NCBI GenBank assembly: GCA_035652335.1
Contig: DASRDZ010000004.1
Location: forward strand, 1 to 60,430
DNA from: DASRDZ01 sp035652335
Lineage (GTDB): Bacteria > Chloroflexota > Dormibacteria > Aeolococcales > Aeolococcaceae
Reading direction: 5' to 3'
DNA length: 60,430 nt
Shown here in pieces: positions 24,923 to 33,513 of this stretch (positions within the stretch are counted from its first letter, which is position 1; each line of letters begins with the position of its first letter). Made by a program: the position numbers and the translations under genes. The notes beneath the pieces were generated by a model, which did not search any database, was not told the DNA's origin, and saw only the letters and a list, made by a program, of their open reading frames with translations.

Positions 24923-26128
24923 ATGTACCGCTACATGGAGATGGCCGATCGCGGCGCCGGCGACGGGACGCCCGGCGAGCAGCCGCCGCAGCCGACCGGG
25001 CCGCCGCCCATGGGTGGAGACGCCCCTCCGCCTCCGCCGCCGATGCCGTCGGGACCCGGCTGGAGCACGCCGCCCGAGCAGTGGCCGCAGCCCGGGCAGG
25101 GCTGGCAGCCGCCGCCTCCGCCCCCCGGCCAGGCGCCCGGCTGGTACGCGGGGCCGCCGGGCATCCCGCCGCCCCCGCCCGGCTACGCGTGGGGTCCCCC
25201 GGGCGTCCCCCCCGGGCGCTCCGCCGCCACCGGCCTGCGCCCGCGCAGCGTGGGTGAGCTGCTCGACGCGGCGTTCACTCTGTACCGGCGCAACTTCCTC
25301 CTGCTGGTGGCCATCGCCGCCGTGGTGCAGGTGCCGTTCGCGGTGCTGCAGCTCGCCGTCTACCGCCTCGCCGACATCGGCGCGCGGCTCAACACCGTGC
25401 AGAGCGTGACCAACTCGATCGGCAACCAGGGCGGCCAGATCACCCAGAGCCAGAGCCAGCAGCTGAGCGGCGACGTGGGCGCCTTCGCCCTGTACTTCGG
25501 CGTGGTCATCCTGGTGCAGTACCTCATCGTCTACCCGCTCTCGCTGGCGGCGACGACGCACGCCGTCAGCAACCGCTACCTGGACAGGACCGCGACGGTC
25601 GGCGACTCGTACCGCTCCGCCTTCACCATGTGGCGGTCGCTGATCGTCATGGTGCTGCTGCTGGCGCTGCTCATCGGCGGCAGCTTCGCCGTCGCCGCGC
25701 TGGTCGGAGCGCTGTCGGGCTCGCCGGCCGTGCTCGTGCTGCTGCTCGTCTGCGTGTTCGTCTTCGCCTTCGTCGTGCTGCTGCGCACCACCGTGGCGGC
25801 GCAGAGCATCGTCATCGAGCGCGTCGGCGGCCGTGCCGGGCTGCGCCGCAGCATGCGGCTGACGCGCGGGTACTTCTGGCGCATCGTCGGCATCCTCTTC
25901 CTGCTCGGCCTGCTGCAGAGCATCGTCGGCGCGGTGTTCGCCCTGCCCATCGTGGCGCTGGCCTCCGGCGCCTCCACCGACACGCAGCAGCTGGTGTCGC
26001 AGGCCGCCTCGGCGGTGTCGGCGATCTTCGTCGCCCCGGTCAGCCTGGTGACGCTGACGCTGCTCTACTACGACCTGCGCATCCGCCGCGAGGGCTTCGA
26101 CATCGAGATGCTCACCGCGGCGCTGTGA
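24923..26128 (+). CDS. Polytopic membrane protein with proline-rich N-terminus
   Basis: A 401-residue protein. Residues 1-105 are very rich in Pro and Gly, a disordered cytoplasmic tail. From GLRPRSVGELLDAAFTLYRRN onward there are about six membrane helices resembling the glycerophosphoryl-diester-phosphodiesterase membrane domain family. Start choices are ATG 24923 (AGGGGGTG five bases upstream), 24935 and 24941. It is the first gene of an operon with DUF4129, DUF4350, MoxR and DUF58 genes, overlapping the next gene by four bases. Its role is unknown; membrane or envelope assembly is plausible from context. Confidence 0.75.
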   Translation: MYRYMEMADRGAGDGTPGEQPPQPTGPPPMGGDAPPPPPPMPSGPGWSTPPEQWPQPGQGWQPPPPPPGQAPGWYAGPPGIPPPPPGYAWGPPGVPPGRSAATGLRPRSVGELLDAAFTLYRRNFLLLVAIAAVVQVPFAVLQLAVYRLADIGARLNTVQSVTNSIGNQGGQITQSQSQQLSGDVGAFALYFGVVILVQYLIVYPLSLAATTHAVSNRYLDRTATVGDSYRSAFTMWRSLIVMVLLLALLIGGSFAVAALVGALSGSPAVLVLLLVCVFVFAFVVLLRTTVAAQSIVIERVGGRAGLRRSMRLTRGYFWRIVGILFLLGLLQSIVGAVFALPIVALASGASTDTQQLVSQAASAVSAIFVAPVSLVTLTLLYYDLRIRREGFDIEMLTAAL

Positions 26129-27090
26129 CGGCACGCCGCGCCGTCGCCGCGCTGCTCGGGGCGGTGGCGCTGGTCGTTGTTGCCACGGGTGGCGGCAACG
26201 CACAGGCGCCGGCTCCTGGCGTGGAGTTCGTGGCCGCGCTGCAGGACGCCGAGCAGGCGCTGCCGCCGGTGGACAGCGTGCCGGCCGCCGACCCGCGCCT
26301 GCTGCGGGTGCGCGCACCGCTCAGCCTGGCCGGCTCGCTGGCGCCGTCGTCAGCGGCGCTGGCGCCGCTCACCCAGGACCTGCAGCACGACCCCGTCGAC
26401 GTCGCCGACCTGCGGCTGCGGCTGCGGGCGCTGATCGGCGCGCTGGCGCTGCCGCCGGGCAGCGTCGCCGAGGATCCCGCGGCGGCGCGGCAGGCGCTGC
26501 ACGACGTCTACGCCCAGGACGCCTTCGCCGGCCTCGACAGCGGCGCGCCGTCGAACGACCTCTTCTCGCGAATCGGCACGGCGATCACCGACTTCCTGCG
26601 CTGGATCTCCTCGCACACGGTGGGGACCATCGGGCTGGTGCCGACGCTGATCATCGCCGGGCTGATCCTGGCGGCGATCCTCGCCCTCGTGCTGTACCGG
26701 CTCAAGGGCGCGGGCGTGCGCGCGCCGCGCGGTGCGGCAGCCGCGGAACCGGGTCCGCGCAGCCTCGACGCCGACGCCGAATGGCGCACCGCTGAGGACG
26801 CGGCCGCGCGTGGCGACCATCGCGAGGCGGTGCGCCACGCCTTCCGCAGCGCCCTGCTCAGCGCCGCCGAGCGCGGGCGCATGCAGGTCGACGCCGCCTG
26901 GACGACGTCGGAGCTGCTGAGCCGGGCGCGCGGTGACGCCGACCTGGTTGCCGCCCTGGCGCCGGCGGCGGCGTCGTTCGACCAGGCCTGGTACTCGGGG
27001 CGTCCGGTCACGGCGCAGGACTGGGAGGTGGCGCGCGAACGCTGTGCGGCGGTGCGCCACCTCGCCTCGCGCCGCGGGGTGCGCGTGTGA
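26125..27090 (+). CDS. DUF4129-domain membrane protein
   Basis: A 321-residue protein with an N-terminal signal or anchor (about 4-26), an extracytoplasmic helical region, a membrane helix near 178-200 (VPTLIIAGLILAAILALVL), then a cytoplasmic DUF4129 domain at about 225-315 with the typical DHREAVRHAFRSALLSAAE and QVDAAWTTSELL segments. DUF4129 is normally found with MoxR/DUF58 genes and transglutaminase-like proteins. The start is GTG 26125, overlapping the previous stop, and its own stop overlaps the DUF4350 gene start. Confidence 0.85.
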   Translation: MTARRAVAALLGAVALVVVATGGGNAQAPAPGVEFVAALQDAEQALPPVDSVPAADPRLLRVRAPLSLAGSLAPSSAALAPLTQDLQHDPVDVADLRLRLRALIGALALPPGSVAEDPAAARQALHDVYAQDAFAGLDSGAPSNDLFSRIGTAITDFLRWISSHTVGTIGLVPTLIIAGLILAAILALVLYRLKGAGVRAPRGAAAAEPGPRSLDADAEWRTAEDAAARGDHREAVRHAFRSALLSAAERGRMQVDAAWTTSELLSRARGDADLVAALAPAAASFDQAWYSGRPVTAQDWEVARERCAAVRHLASRRGVRV

Positions 27091-28286
27091 AGGCGGCGCG
27101 CGGTCCGCTCGCGGTGCTGATGGTGTGCGTGCTCGTCGTCGCCGTGGCCGCGGTGGCGCTGGGGCGCAGCGCGCCCAGCGACGTCGATCCCTCCTCGCGG
27201 AGCGCGGGCAAGCTGGGGACGCTGGCGCTGTTCGACTGGCTCAGCCGCCTCGGCCTGCCGGTGTCGCGGATGAGCGGCGACTTCACCACGGCCGGCGCCG
27301 ACGTCCTGGTGGTGCACGACCCCATCACGCCGTTCACCGAGCAGGAGACCGACGACGCGCTCGACATGGTGCGTGGCGGCGGTGAGCTGATCGTCAGCGT
27401 CGACGCCCTGTCGGCGAGCGCGGCGTCGACACTGCTGTCGCGACTCGACGCGCTGCCGTCGGCGACGGGGCTGTTCGACCAGGGTGGCGGCTCCTCGACC
27501 ACGACCACGGAGAACGCCTCACCGACCGTGCCCGTCGATCCCGGTGGGCTGGTGCACACGGTGCCGGTGCAGCCGGGCGTGGAGTTCGACCCCTCGCCGC
27601 AGACGGTCCCGCTGCTCACCGTTGCCGACCACGTGGTCGGCATCGCCGTCCCCGTGGGCAGCGGGCGCGCGTACATCCTGGGCAGCCCGTATCCGCTGTC
27701 CAACGACGGGCTGCGTCGCGGCGACAGCGCCCAGCTCGTGCTGTCGCTGGTCGACCGCGCGCGCGGCGGCCACGTCGTGTTCGACGAGGTGCACCACGGT
27801 GAGACGTCGAGCGGCGGCGCGACGGCGGCGCTGTCGGGACCTGTGGGCATCGCCGGCGGGCTGGTGGCCCTGGTGCTGCTCGCCTACCTGGCCCTCAACG
27901 GGCGGCGGCTGGGACGGCCGCTGCCGGCGCGCGATCCCTCGCGCGTGCCCAGCGCCACGGAGTACGTCGGCGCCATGGGTGCGCTGATCGAGCGCGCCTC
28001 GCAGCGCGGCGGCGTGGCGGACCGCTACGCGGAGGAGCTGAAGCAGCGCGTCGGGCGCGCCACGGGGATCGACGCGCACCTCGACGACGCGGCGTTCCTC
28101 GGCGCGCTGGAGTCGTACGACTCCGTGCGCGCCGCGGCGGTGCGCGGCGTGCTGGCGCGGTGCCGCGACCTGGCCGCCTCGCGGCCGGCCGAGGCGCAGC
28201 TCGTCGCCCTGGCCAGGAGCGTCGACGAGGTCGAGGCCGGGTTCGCGGTGGGGGCCACCTCCGGACTGGCAGAATCTGCCCAGTGA
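27087..28286 (+). CDS. DUF4350-domain membrane protein
   Basis: A 399-residue protein with an N-terminal membrane helix (about 7-27), an extracytoplasmic domain with the conserved start SRSAGKLGTLALFDWLSRLG and SVDAL/VFDEVHHGE segments of DUF4350, a second helix near 252-272 and a cytoplasmic helical tail. A Thr/Ser-rich stretch (SSTTTTENAS) interrupts the domain. In related operons DUF4350 accompanies MoxR and DUF58. The start GTG 27087 overlaps the preceding gene by four bases, and the stop overlaps the moxR start by four. Confidence 0.85.
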   Translation: MKAARGPLAVLMVCVLVVAVAAVALGRSAPSDVDPSSRSAGKLGTLALFDWLSRLGLPVSRMSGDFTTAGADVLVVHDPITPFTEQETDDALDMVRGGGELIVSVDALSASAASTLLSRLDALPSATGLFDQGGGSSTTTTENASPTVPVDPGGLVHTVPVQPGVEFDPSPQTVPLLTVADHVVGIAVPVGSGRAYILGSPYPLSNDGLRRGDSAQLVLSLVDRARGGHVVFDEVHHGETSSGGATAALSGPVGIAGGLVALVLLAYLALNGRRLGRPLPARDPSRVPSATEYVGAMGALIERASQRGGVADRYAEELKQRVGRATGIDAHLDDAAFLGALESYDSVRAAAVRGVLARCRDLAASRPAEAQLVALARSVDEVEAGFAVGATSGLAESAQ

Positions 28287-29233
28287 CTCGCTGCGCCGAC
28301 CTCCGCTCCGAGCTCCACGCCAACCTCCAGCGCGCGGTGGTGGGACAGCAGCACGTCCTCGACGGCCTGCTCGTCGCCCTGCTCACCGGCGGCCACGTCC
28401 TGCTCGAAGGCGTGCCGGGCACCGCCAAGACGCTGATGGCGCGCGCCCTGGCGGCGTCGACCGACGCGCGCTTCCGGCGCGTGCAGTTCACCCCCGACCT
28501 GCTGCCCTCCGACATCGTCGGCACCTCGATCTACCGCGCCGACCTGGCCCGCTTCGAGTTCCGCGAAGGACCGATCTTCACCGACACGCTGCTCGCCGAC
28601 GAGATCAACCGCGCGCCGTCGAAGACGCAGGCGGCGCTGCTCGAAGCCATGGAGGAGCGCCAGGTCACCGCCGACGGCGTGCGCATGCCGCTGGGCGATC
28701 GCTTCCTCGTGGTGGCGACGCAGAACCCCGTCGAGTACGAGGGCACCTACCCGCTTCCCGAGGCCCAGCTCGACCGCTTCTTCCTGAAGATCGAGGTGCC
28801 GCTGCCCGACGCGCAGACCGAGGCCACGCTTCTGCGTCGCGTCGACTGGGGCTTCGACGCGCTGGACCTCTCAGCCGCGGGCGTGTCGGTGGTGGTCACG
28901 GCCGACGACCTGCGCGCGGCGCGCGAGGAGGTCGCCGCCGTGCGCGTCAGCGACGAGGTGATCGGCTACATCTCCGCCATCGTGATGTCGACGCGCACCT
29001 CGCAGGATCTGCTGCTCGGAGCCTCGCCACGCGGCTCCATCGCCCTGCTGCGCGGCGGCAAGGCGTGGGCGGCCTGCAGCGGGCGCGACTACGTGGTGCC
29101 CGACGACGTCAAGGCTCTCTGCGTGCCAGCCCTGCGGCATCGCATGGTGCGGCGCCCCGAGGCGGAGATCCAGGGGGTCACCGAGGTCGCCGCGGTGGAG
29201 CGCGCGGTGTCGCGGGTGCCCGTGCCGCGATGA
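28283..29233 (+). CDS. MoxR-family AAA+ ATPase
   Basis: A 316-residue AAA+ ATPase of the MoxR class, thought to act as a chaperone in assembling or activating partner proteins, often with von Willebrand A-domain proteins. Walker A is GVPGTAKT at 43-50, Walker B LLADEINRAP near 103-112, sensor 1 VVATQNPVEYEGTYPLPEAQ near 150-170, and the arginine-finger region LDRFF follows. The start GTG 28283 overlaps the DUF4350 stop; the stop overlaps the DUF58 start. Confidence 0.94.
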   Translation: MTRCADLRSELHANLQRAVVGQQHVLDGLLVALLTGGHVLLEGVPGTAKTLMARALAASTDARFRRVQFTPDLLPSDIVGTSIYRADLARFEFREGPIFTDTLLADEINRAPSKTQAALLEAMEERQVTADGVRMPLGDRFLVVATQNPVEYEGTYPLPEAQLDRFFLKIEVPLPDAQTEATLLRRVDWGFDALDLSAAGVSVVVTADDLRAAREEVAAVRVSDEVIGYISAIVMSTRTSQDLLLGASPRGSIALLRGGKAWAACSGRDYVVPDDVKALCVPALRHRMVRRPEAEIQGVTEVAAVERAVSRVPVPR

Positions 29234-30522
29234 CCCGGCGGGGCCTGGTGGTCCTGCTCGCGCCCTGCGTGGTGGTGGCGCTGGGGGCCCTGTCCTTCGC
29301 GGTGCTGTGGGTGGGGGTGGCGCTGCTGGTGGCCGCTGTTGTGGCCGTGGTTGTCGACAACCGTCGGGCGCCTGGGCGGCGGGTGCTGTCGGTGTCGCGG
29401 TGGCACGACCCCATCCTCTCGGTGGGGCGTCCGAACCTGGTGCGGGTGGTGGTCTCCGGCGACGTCGCGCCGGTGCGGGCGCTGCTGCGCGACGAGCACC
29501 CGCCGGAGGTGCCCGCGTCGCTGGAGGTGCAGACGGTCGAGGTGCCGGGCGAAGCCGAGTACACGCTCTCGCCACATGCGCGGGGTGTGACGCGGTTCGG
29601 CCGCGTCGTGGTGCGCGCGTGCGGCCCGTGGGGCCTGGCCCTGCGGCAGAGCGCCTTTCCCGAGGCGGTCGAGGAGGTGCACATCGACCCCGACATCTCC
29701 GCGCTGCGCGCCTACGAGGCGCTCGCCCGGCGTGGGCAGCTGCTGGAGATCGGCGTGCGCGACATCCGCCGCCCCGGCGAGGGAACGGAGTTCGAACGCG
29801 TCCGTGAGCACGTGCCCGACGACCCCATGCGCCAGGTGAACTGGAAGGCGACGGCGCGCACCGGGCGGCTGATGACCAGCGAGCTGATCCCCTCGCGAGC
29901 GCAGCCGGTGCTCATCTGCCTCGACCACGGCCGCCTGATGGGCGTCGGCGCGGGAGCGCTGACCAAGCTCGACCACGCCGTCAACGCCGCGCTGCTGCTG
30001 GCCAACGCCGCGCTGCGCCACGGCGACCGCGTCGGCATGCTGAGCTTCGACGACCGCATCACCACGCTGCTCCGTCCCAACGCCGGGCGCTCCCAGCTCC
30101 GCGCCCTGCTCGACGCGGTGCAGCCGCTCCGCCCCGGCGACACCGAGGCCGACTACGACGCCGCCTTCGGCCACCTCGACTCCTGGCAGCGCCGCCGCTC
30201 CCTGCTCGCCATCTTCACCGATGTGGTCGACCCTGACCAGAACGCGGCGCTGATCCGCCAGTGCGCCCGCCTGCGCCGGCGCCACTTCCCCCTGGTGATC
30301 ACCGTTCGCGACCCCGCGCTCGACGACGCCGCCCGCCAGGCGCCGGCCGACCCGCGCTCCACCTACGCCCGCGCCGTCGCCTCCGGACTCCTCGCCGCCC
30401 GAGAGGACACCCTGCTCATCCTCCGCCGCAGCGGCATCGACACCCTCGACGCCGACGCCCGCACCCTGTCGCCGCGCCTGGTCAACCGCTACCTGGAGCT
30501 CAAGCGCCGCGCGGTGGTGTGA
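29230..30522 (+). CDS. DUF58-domain membrane protein (MoxR partner)
   Basis: A 430-residue protein with two N-terminal membrane helices (about 4-45), a beta-rich central part and the DUF58 domain, whose signature GEGTEFERVREHVPDDPM with VNWKATARTG sits at about 183-215. The C-terminal part resembles a von Willebrand A domain (LICLDHGRLM, MLSFDD), though the canonical MIDAS DxSxS reads DHGRL and so is not intact. It is the last gene of the five-gene plus-strand operon and ends at a hairpin shared with the convergent ispH. Confidence 0.9.
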   Translation: MTRRGLVVLLAPCVVVALGALSFAVLWVGVALLVAAVVAVVVDNRRAPGRRVLSVSRWHDPILSVGRPNLVRVVVSGDVAPVRALLRDEHPPEVPASLEVQTVEVPGEAEYTLSPHARGVTRFGRVVVRACGPWGLALRQSAFPEAVEEVHIDPDISALRAYEALARRGQLLEIGVRDIRRPGEGTEFERVREHVPDDPMRQVNWKATARTGRLMTSELIPSRAQPVLICLDHGRLMGVGAGALTKLDHAVNAALLLANAALRHGDRVGMLSFDDRITTLLRPNAGRSQLRALLDAVQPLRPGDTEADYDAAFGHLDSWQRRRSLLAIFTDVVDPDQNAALIRQCARLRRRHFPLVITVRDPALDDAARQAPADPRSTYARAVASGLLAAREDTLLILRRSGIDTLDADARTLSPRLVNRYLELKRRAVV

Positions 30523-30544
30523 CGGCCGTTCACGCCGCGGCCGT
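30522..30544. terminator. Hairpin between the DUF58 gene and ispH
   Basis: ACGGCCG / CGGCCGT stem of 7 bases with a 9-base loop, starting at the DUF58 stop codon and ending just before the ispH stop on the other strand. A bidirectional terminator is likely. Confidence 0.5.
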
Positions 30545-30546
30545 GC

Positions 30547-31419
30547 CTAGCTGTCCGGCAGGGCCTCGATGGCGGCGATGACGGCGCGGGTGATCTGCGT
30601 GGGGGTCGAGGCGCCGGCGGTGACGCCGACGCGGTGCATCCCGCTGAACCACTCGGCGCGCAGATCGGCGGCGGTGTCGACGAGGAAGGCGGGCCGGCCG
30701 GCGCGCTCCTCGACGACCTGCACCAGGCGCTTGGAGTTGCTCGACCGTGGCGAGCCGACGACGACGACGCAGTCGACGTCCGATGCCGCGGCCACGGCGG
30801 CCTCCTGGCGCTCCTGGGTGGCCAGGCAGATCTCGTTGTGGACCTCGATGTCGGGGAAGCGCGCGACCAGCACCTCGATGATGGCGCGCGTGTCCCACAT
30901 CGACAGCGTGGTCTGGCAGGTCACCGCCAGCCGCGCAGCGGCGGGGAACGCGAGCGACGCCACGTCGTCGATGCTCTCGATGAGATGGATGCGCGCCGGG
31001 TCGATGCCGACGACGCCCTCCGGCTCGGGATGGCCGCGCTTGCCGATGTAGATCACCTCGCAGCCGGACTCGAGCAGCGAGCGCACCAGGTCGTGGGTGC
31101 GCGTGACGTCGCTGCAGGTGGCGTCGACGACGTTCAGCCCACGCGCGCGCGCCGCGTCGACGACGCGCGGGGAGACTCCGTGTGCGGTGAAGATCACCGT
31201 GCCGGAGTCGATCGACTCGAGGCCGGTCATGCGGTCGGGCGCGTCGACCAGGCGCACCCCGGCGCCCTGCAGCTCGCGGGTGACGTGCTCGTTGTGCACC
31301 AGGTAGCCGAGCATCGCCACCGGCTCGCCGCTGTGCTCGGCCCCGACCTTCTTGGCCATGCGGATGGCCTCGACCACGCCGTGGCAGTAGCCACGCGGGG
31401 TGATGCGCACGACCTCCAT
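30547..31419 (-). CDS. ispH: 4-Hydroxy-3-methylbut-2-enyl diphosphate reductase
   Basis: A 290-residue iron-sulfur enzyme making IPP and DMAPP in the final step of the MEP isoprenoid pathway. The three cluster cysteines are C12 (GYCHGV), C102 (DATCSDV) and C198 (ICLATQERQ), spaced as in the E. coli enzyme. The catalytic Glu region GHPEPEG and the TTLSMWDT loop are present. The start ATG 31419 is supported by TAGACT 7 bases upstream; a longer in-frame extension overlaps the SpoIIM-like gene and shows no similarity. It lies between the DUF58 operon and SpoIIM/RDD genes that usually sit together. Confidence 0.95.
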   Translation of the reverse strand: MEVVRITPRGYCHGVVEAIRMAKKVGAEHSGEPVAMLGYLVHNEHVTRELQGAGVRLVDAPDRMTGLESIDSGTVIFTAHGVSPRVVDAARARGLNVVDATCSDVTRTHDLVRSLLESGCEVIYIGKRGHPEPEGVVGIDPARIHLIESIDDVASLAFPAAARLAVTCQTTLSMWDTRAIIEVLVARFPDIEVHNEICLATQERQEAAVAAASDVDCVVVVGSPRSSNSKRLVQVVEERAGRPAFLVDTAADLRAEWFSGMHRVGVTAGASTPTQITRAVIAAIEALPDS

Positions 31420-31426
31420 GGCGCCC

Positions 31427-31432
31427 AGTCTA
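31427..31432 (-). promoter_or_regulatory. -10 box of ispH (TAGACT)
   Basis: TAGACT ends 7 bases upstream of the ispH ATG, predicting leaderless transcription. It overlaps the last codons of the SpoIIM-like gene. Confidence 0.5.
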
Positions 31433-32437
31433 CGCGGCGGTCGGGACGTCCAGGCTCGGCCGCACCGCGGGCGCACGGCGTCCCGCGGCACCACGCCGTC
31501 CGGCCAGGAGGAACCAGCTCCAGAGCAGCACGCCGGTCACCGCGCCCACGGCCAGCTTCGCCGCGATGGCGAGGTCGGAGGGGGTCACGAAGGATTCGAT
31601 CAACCCCGCCACCAGCAGCAGCGGCGCCACCCCCAGTCCGAGCACCAGGGCCCGCTGCCCCGCCGCCGCCAGCGAGTCGACGCGGCGGATGAGCCCCGGG
31701 CGCAGCAGCGAGTCGCCGATCATCAGCCCCGCGCCGCCGGCGATGACGATGACGCTGATCTCGATCGCCCCGTGGGGGACGATGAGCGCCCAGAACCCGG
31801 CGTCGATGCCCGCCTGGTGCACCGCCGCGCCCAGCGTGCCCAGCATCCACCCGTTGCTCAGCAGCAGGAAGGCCGTGGGCAGCCCCAGGGCGACACCGCT
31901 GACCAGCGCGATCAGCGACACCATCACGTTGTTCTGGATGATGAATGCTGCCAGAAGTGGCGCAAACTGGGAGAGCTCGGTGTTGCCGACGTGGCCCTGG
32001 GACAGCCCGTCGAGCACCTGGGGCGGCACCAGCGAGGCCACCAGGTCCGGCCGCAGCACGACGGCGAGCCAACCGGCCAGCGCGCCGAGCAGGAACAGCC
32101 CCAACGAGGCCAGCACGTACACGCGCGCCGCACGCACCGCGCGCGGCAGCTCGACCGCGTAGAAGCGCCACACCCGTGAGAGCTGGGGCGACGGGCCGCG
32201 GAAGAGCAGCGGATGCGCGCGCGTCAGCAGCGAGTTGAGGTACTCGGTGATCGGCTGGTCGGGGAAGTCGCGCGCCGCGATGGCGAGGTCGCCGGCCGCG
32301 CGACGGTAGAGCATGCCGAAGCGCTCCAGGTCCTGCGCCGACATGCCGCGCAGCCGTCCGCGACGCGCCCGCTTGATGCCGTTCTCCAACTCTCGCCAGC
32401 TCTCCTGGCGGCGCGCCACGAACTCCTCGACGCGCAT
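31430..32437 (-). CDS. Stage II sporulation protein M-like membrane protein
   Basis: A 335-residue SpoIIM-family membrane protein. The N-terminal 75 residues are soluble and helical (VEEFVARRQESWRELENGIK is typical), followed by about six membrane helices with the conserved FIIQNNVMVSLIALVSGVAL and HGAIEISVIVIAGGAGL blocks. In non-sporulating bacteria these proteins pair with RDD proteins and MoxR/DUF58 operons. Here the stop of the RDD gene overlaps its start by one base. It does not imply sporulation. Confidence 0.88.
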   Translation of the reverse strand: MRVEEFVARRQESWRELENGIKRARRGRLRGMSAQDLERFGMLYRRAAGDLAIAARDFPDQPITEYLNSLLTRAHPLLFRGPSPQLSRVWRFYAVELPRAVRAARVYVLASLGLFLLGALAGWLAVVLRPDLVASLVPPQVLDGLSQGHVGNTELSQFAPLLAAFIIQNNVMVSLIALVSGVALGLPTAFLLLSNGWMLGTLGAAVHQAGIDAGFWALIVPHGAIEISVIVIAGGAGLMIGDSLLRPGLIRRVDSLAAAGQRALVLGLGVAPLLLVAGLIESFVTPSDLAIAAKLAVGAVTGVLLWSWFLLAGRRGAAGRRAPAVRPSLDVPTAA

Positions 32438-33207
32438 CAGCCGTGGCCCAGCCGTGCACTGAGCTGCAGGTAGAGACGCTCGACGAACAGCTCCGGTGGC
32501 CAGATGCGCTCCGGTGCAGAGGGCGCCAGCTGAAGGCGGTCGAAGAGCTTCACCGACATGTCGTGGGCGATGCGCGCGCGCTGCTCGGCCGGCAGGCCGG
32601 GACGGCTGAGGAAGGCGCGCAGGATGCCCTGCTCGTGCTCGCCCAACCTGTCCAGCCCGTCGATGGCGGGACCTGCGTCCGGGGCGCGCAGCAGCACCGG
32701 CGACATCACCACCGGCGCGTGCGTCGCGGCGGTGCGCTCGCGGATGACCACCGTCCCCGCCAGCAGGTCGCCGACGCGGCGCGACTGGGGATGGAAGAAG
32801 GCGACGAACAGCCCGATGCCCAGCGTGTAGTCGACGAGCCGGGCGATGTTGCGCACCAGCGACTCGCCGAGCCCCGGCGCGCTGCCGTCGATGCGCACCA
32901 CGCGCAATCCGACGGCCCGCTTGCCGGGCGTGCGCCCTGCGCTGGTGGCCTCGAGGATGGCGAAGTAGAGGAAGTGGCCGAGCACCAGGACCAGGCTGAA
33001 GACGGTCAGCCCGAGCGCTTCGGCGAGGCCGCCCGACGAGCCCAACGCCGAGTAGAGCGCCGACCCCGCCACCGCCGCCACCACCAGGATGGCCAGGTTG
33101 ATCAGGCCGTCGATGAGGAAGGCCATGAAGCGGCTGGGGATTCCCGCCGCCACGTAGCCGATCGAGACGTTGTCCGAGGTGCGGACCTTGAGGACGTCGG
33201 GGAGCAC
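32437..33207 (-). CDS. RDD-family membrane protein
   Basis: A 256-residue RDD-domain protein. Three membrane helices occupy about residues 25-150, with the diagnostic motifs PSRFMAFLIDGLIN and TSAGRTPGKRAVGLRVV and the later RRVGDLLAGTVVI. The C-terminal 90 residues are soluble and helical. The start GTG 33207 has a TAGGCT box 7 bases upstream. It is coupled to the SpoIIM-like gene. Function is unclear; RDD proteins have been linked to transport and to MoxR systems. Confidence 0.88.
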   Translation of the reverse strand: MLPDVLKVRTSDNVSIGYVAAGIPSRFMAFLIDGLINLAILVVAAVAGSALYSALGSSGGLAEALGLTVFSLVLVLGHFLYFAILEATSAGRTPGKRAVGLRVVRIDGSAPGLGESLVRNIARLVDYTLGIGLFVAFFHPQSRRVGDLLAGTVVIRERTAATHAPVVMSPVLLRAPDAGPAIDGLDRLGEHEQGILRAFLSRPGLPAEQRARIAHDMSVKLFDRLQLAPSAPERIWPPELFVERLYLQLSARLGHG

Positions 33208-33214
33208 GGGGCTG

Positions 33215-33220
33215 AGCCTA
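33215..33220 (-). promoter_or_regulatory. -10 box of the RDD gene (TAGGCT)
   Basis: TAGGCT ends 7 bases upstream of the GTG at 33207, which supports that start and a leaderless RDD-SpoIIM transcript. Confidence 0.5.
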
Positions 33221-33246
33221 GCAGCCGCCCGGCGCGGCGGCGGCAG

Positions 33247-33459
33247 CTACTCCACGATGGCGACCGTCTGCCCCTCCTGGACCACCTCTCCCTCCGCGAC
33301 GAGGATCTCCTTGACGGTCCCCGCCACCGGCGTGGTGATGGGGATCTCCATCTTCATCGACTCGAGGATCATCAGCGTGTCGTCCTCGTCGACCTGCTGG
33401 CCGACCTCGGTCACGATCTTCCACAGGTTGCCGACGAGCTCCGCCTTGACCTCGGTCAT
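33247..33459 (-). CDS. Biotin carboxyl carrier protein (single-domain)
   Basis: A 70-residue biotinyl domain. The biotinylated lysine is K36 in ESMKMEIPI, the canonical motif, and the fold is completed by the symmetrical VVQEGQTVAIVE end. It would carry carboxybiotin between the biotin carboxylase (37031-38407) and the carboxyltransferase (34586-36235), both upstream on the same strand. The ATG at 33459 has GGAGG seven bases upstream. A lipoyl domain is unlikely given the MKM motif. Confidence 0.92.
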   Translation of the reverse strand: MTEVKAELVGNLWKIVTEVGQQVDEDDTLMILESMKMEIPITTPVAGTVKEILVAEGEVVQEGQTVAIVE

Positions 33460-33513
33460 TCGGTGCCTCCGCTGCAGGGATGGGTGGGCCGCGGCGAATG
33501 GTAGGCCGTCGGG

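Noticed and set aside
31430..32437. Evidence for endospore formation from a SpoIIM-like gene
   Set aside because: SpoIIM-like proteins occur with RDD and MoxR genes in many non-sporulating bacteria, and no other sporulation gene is present.
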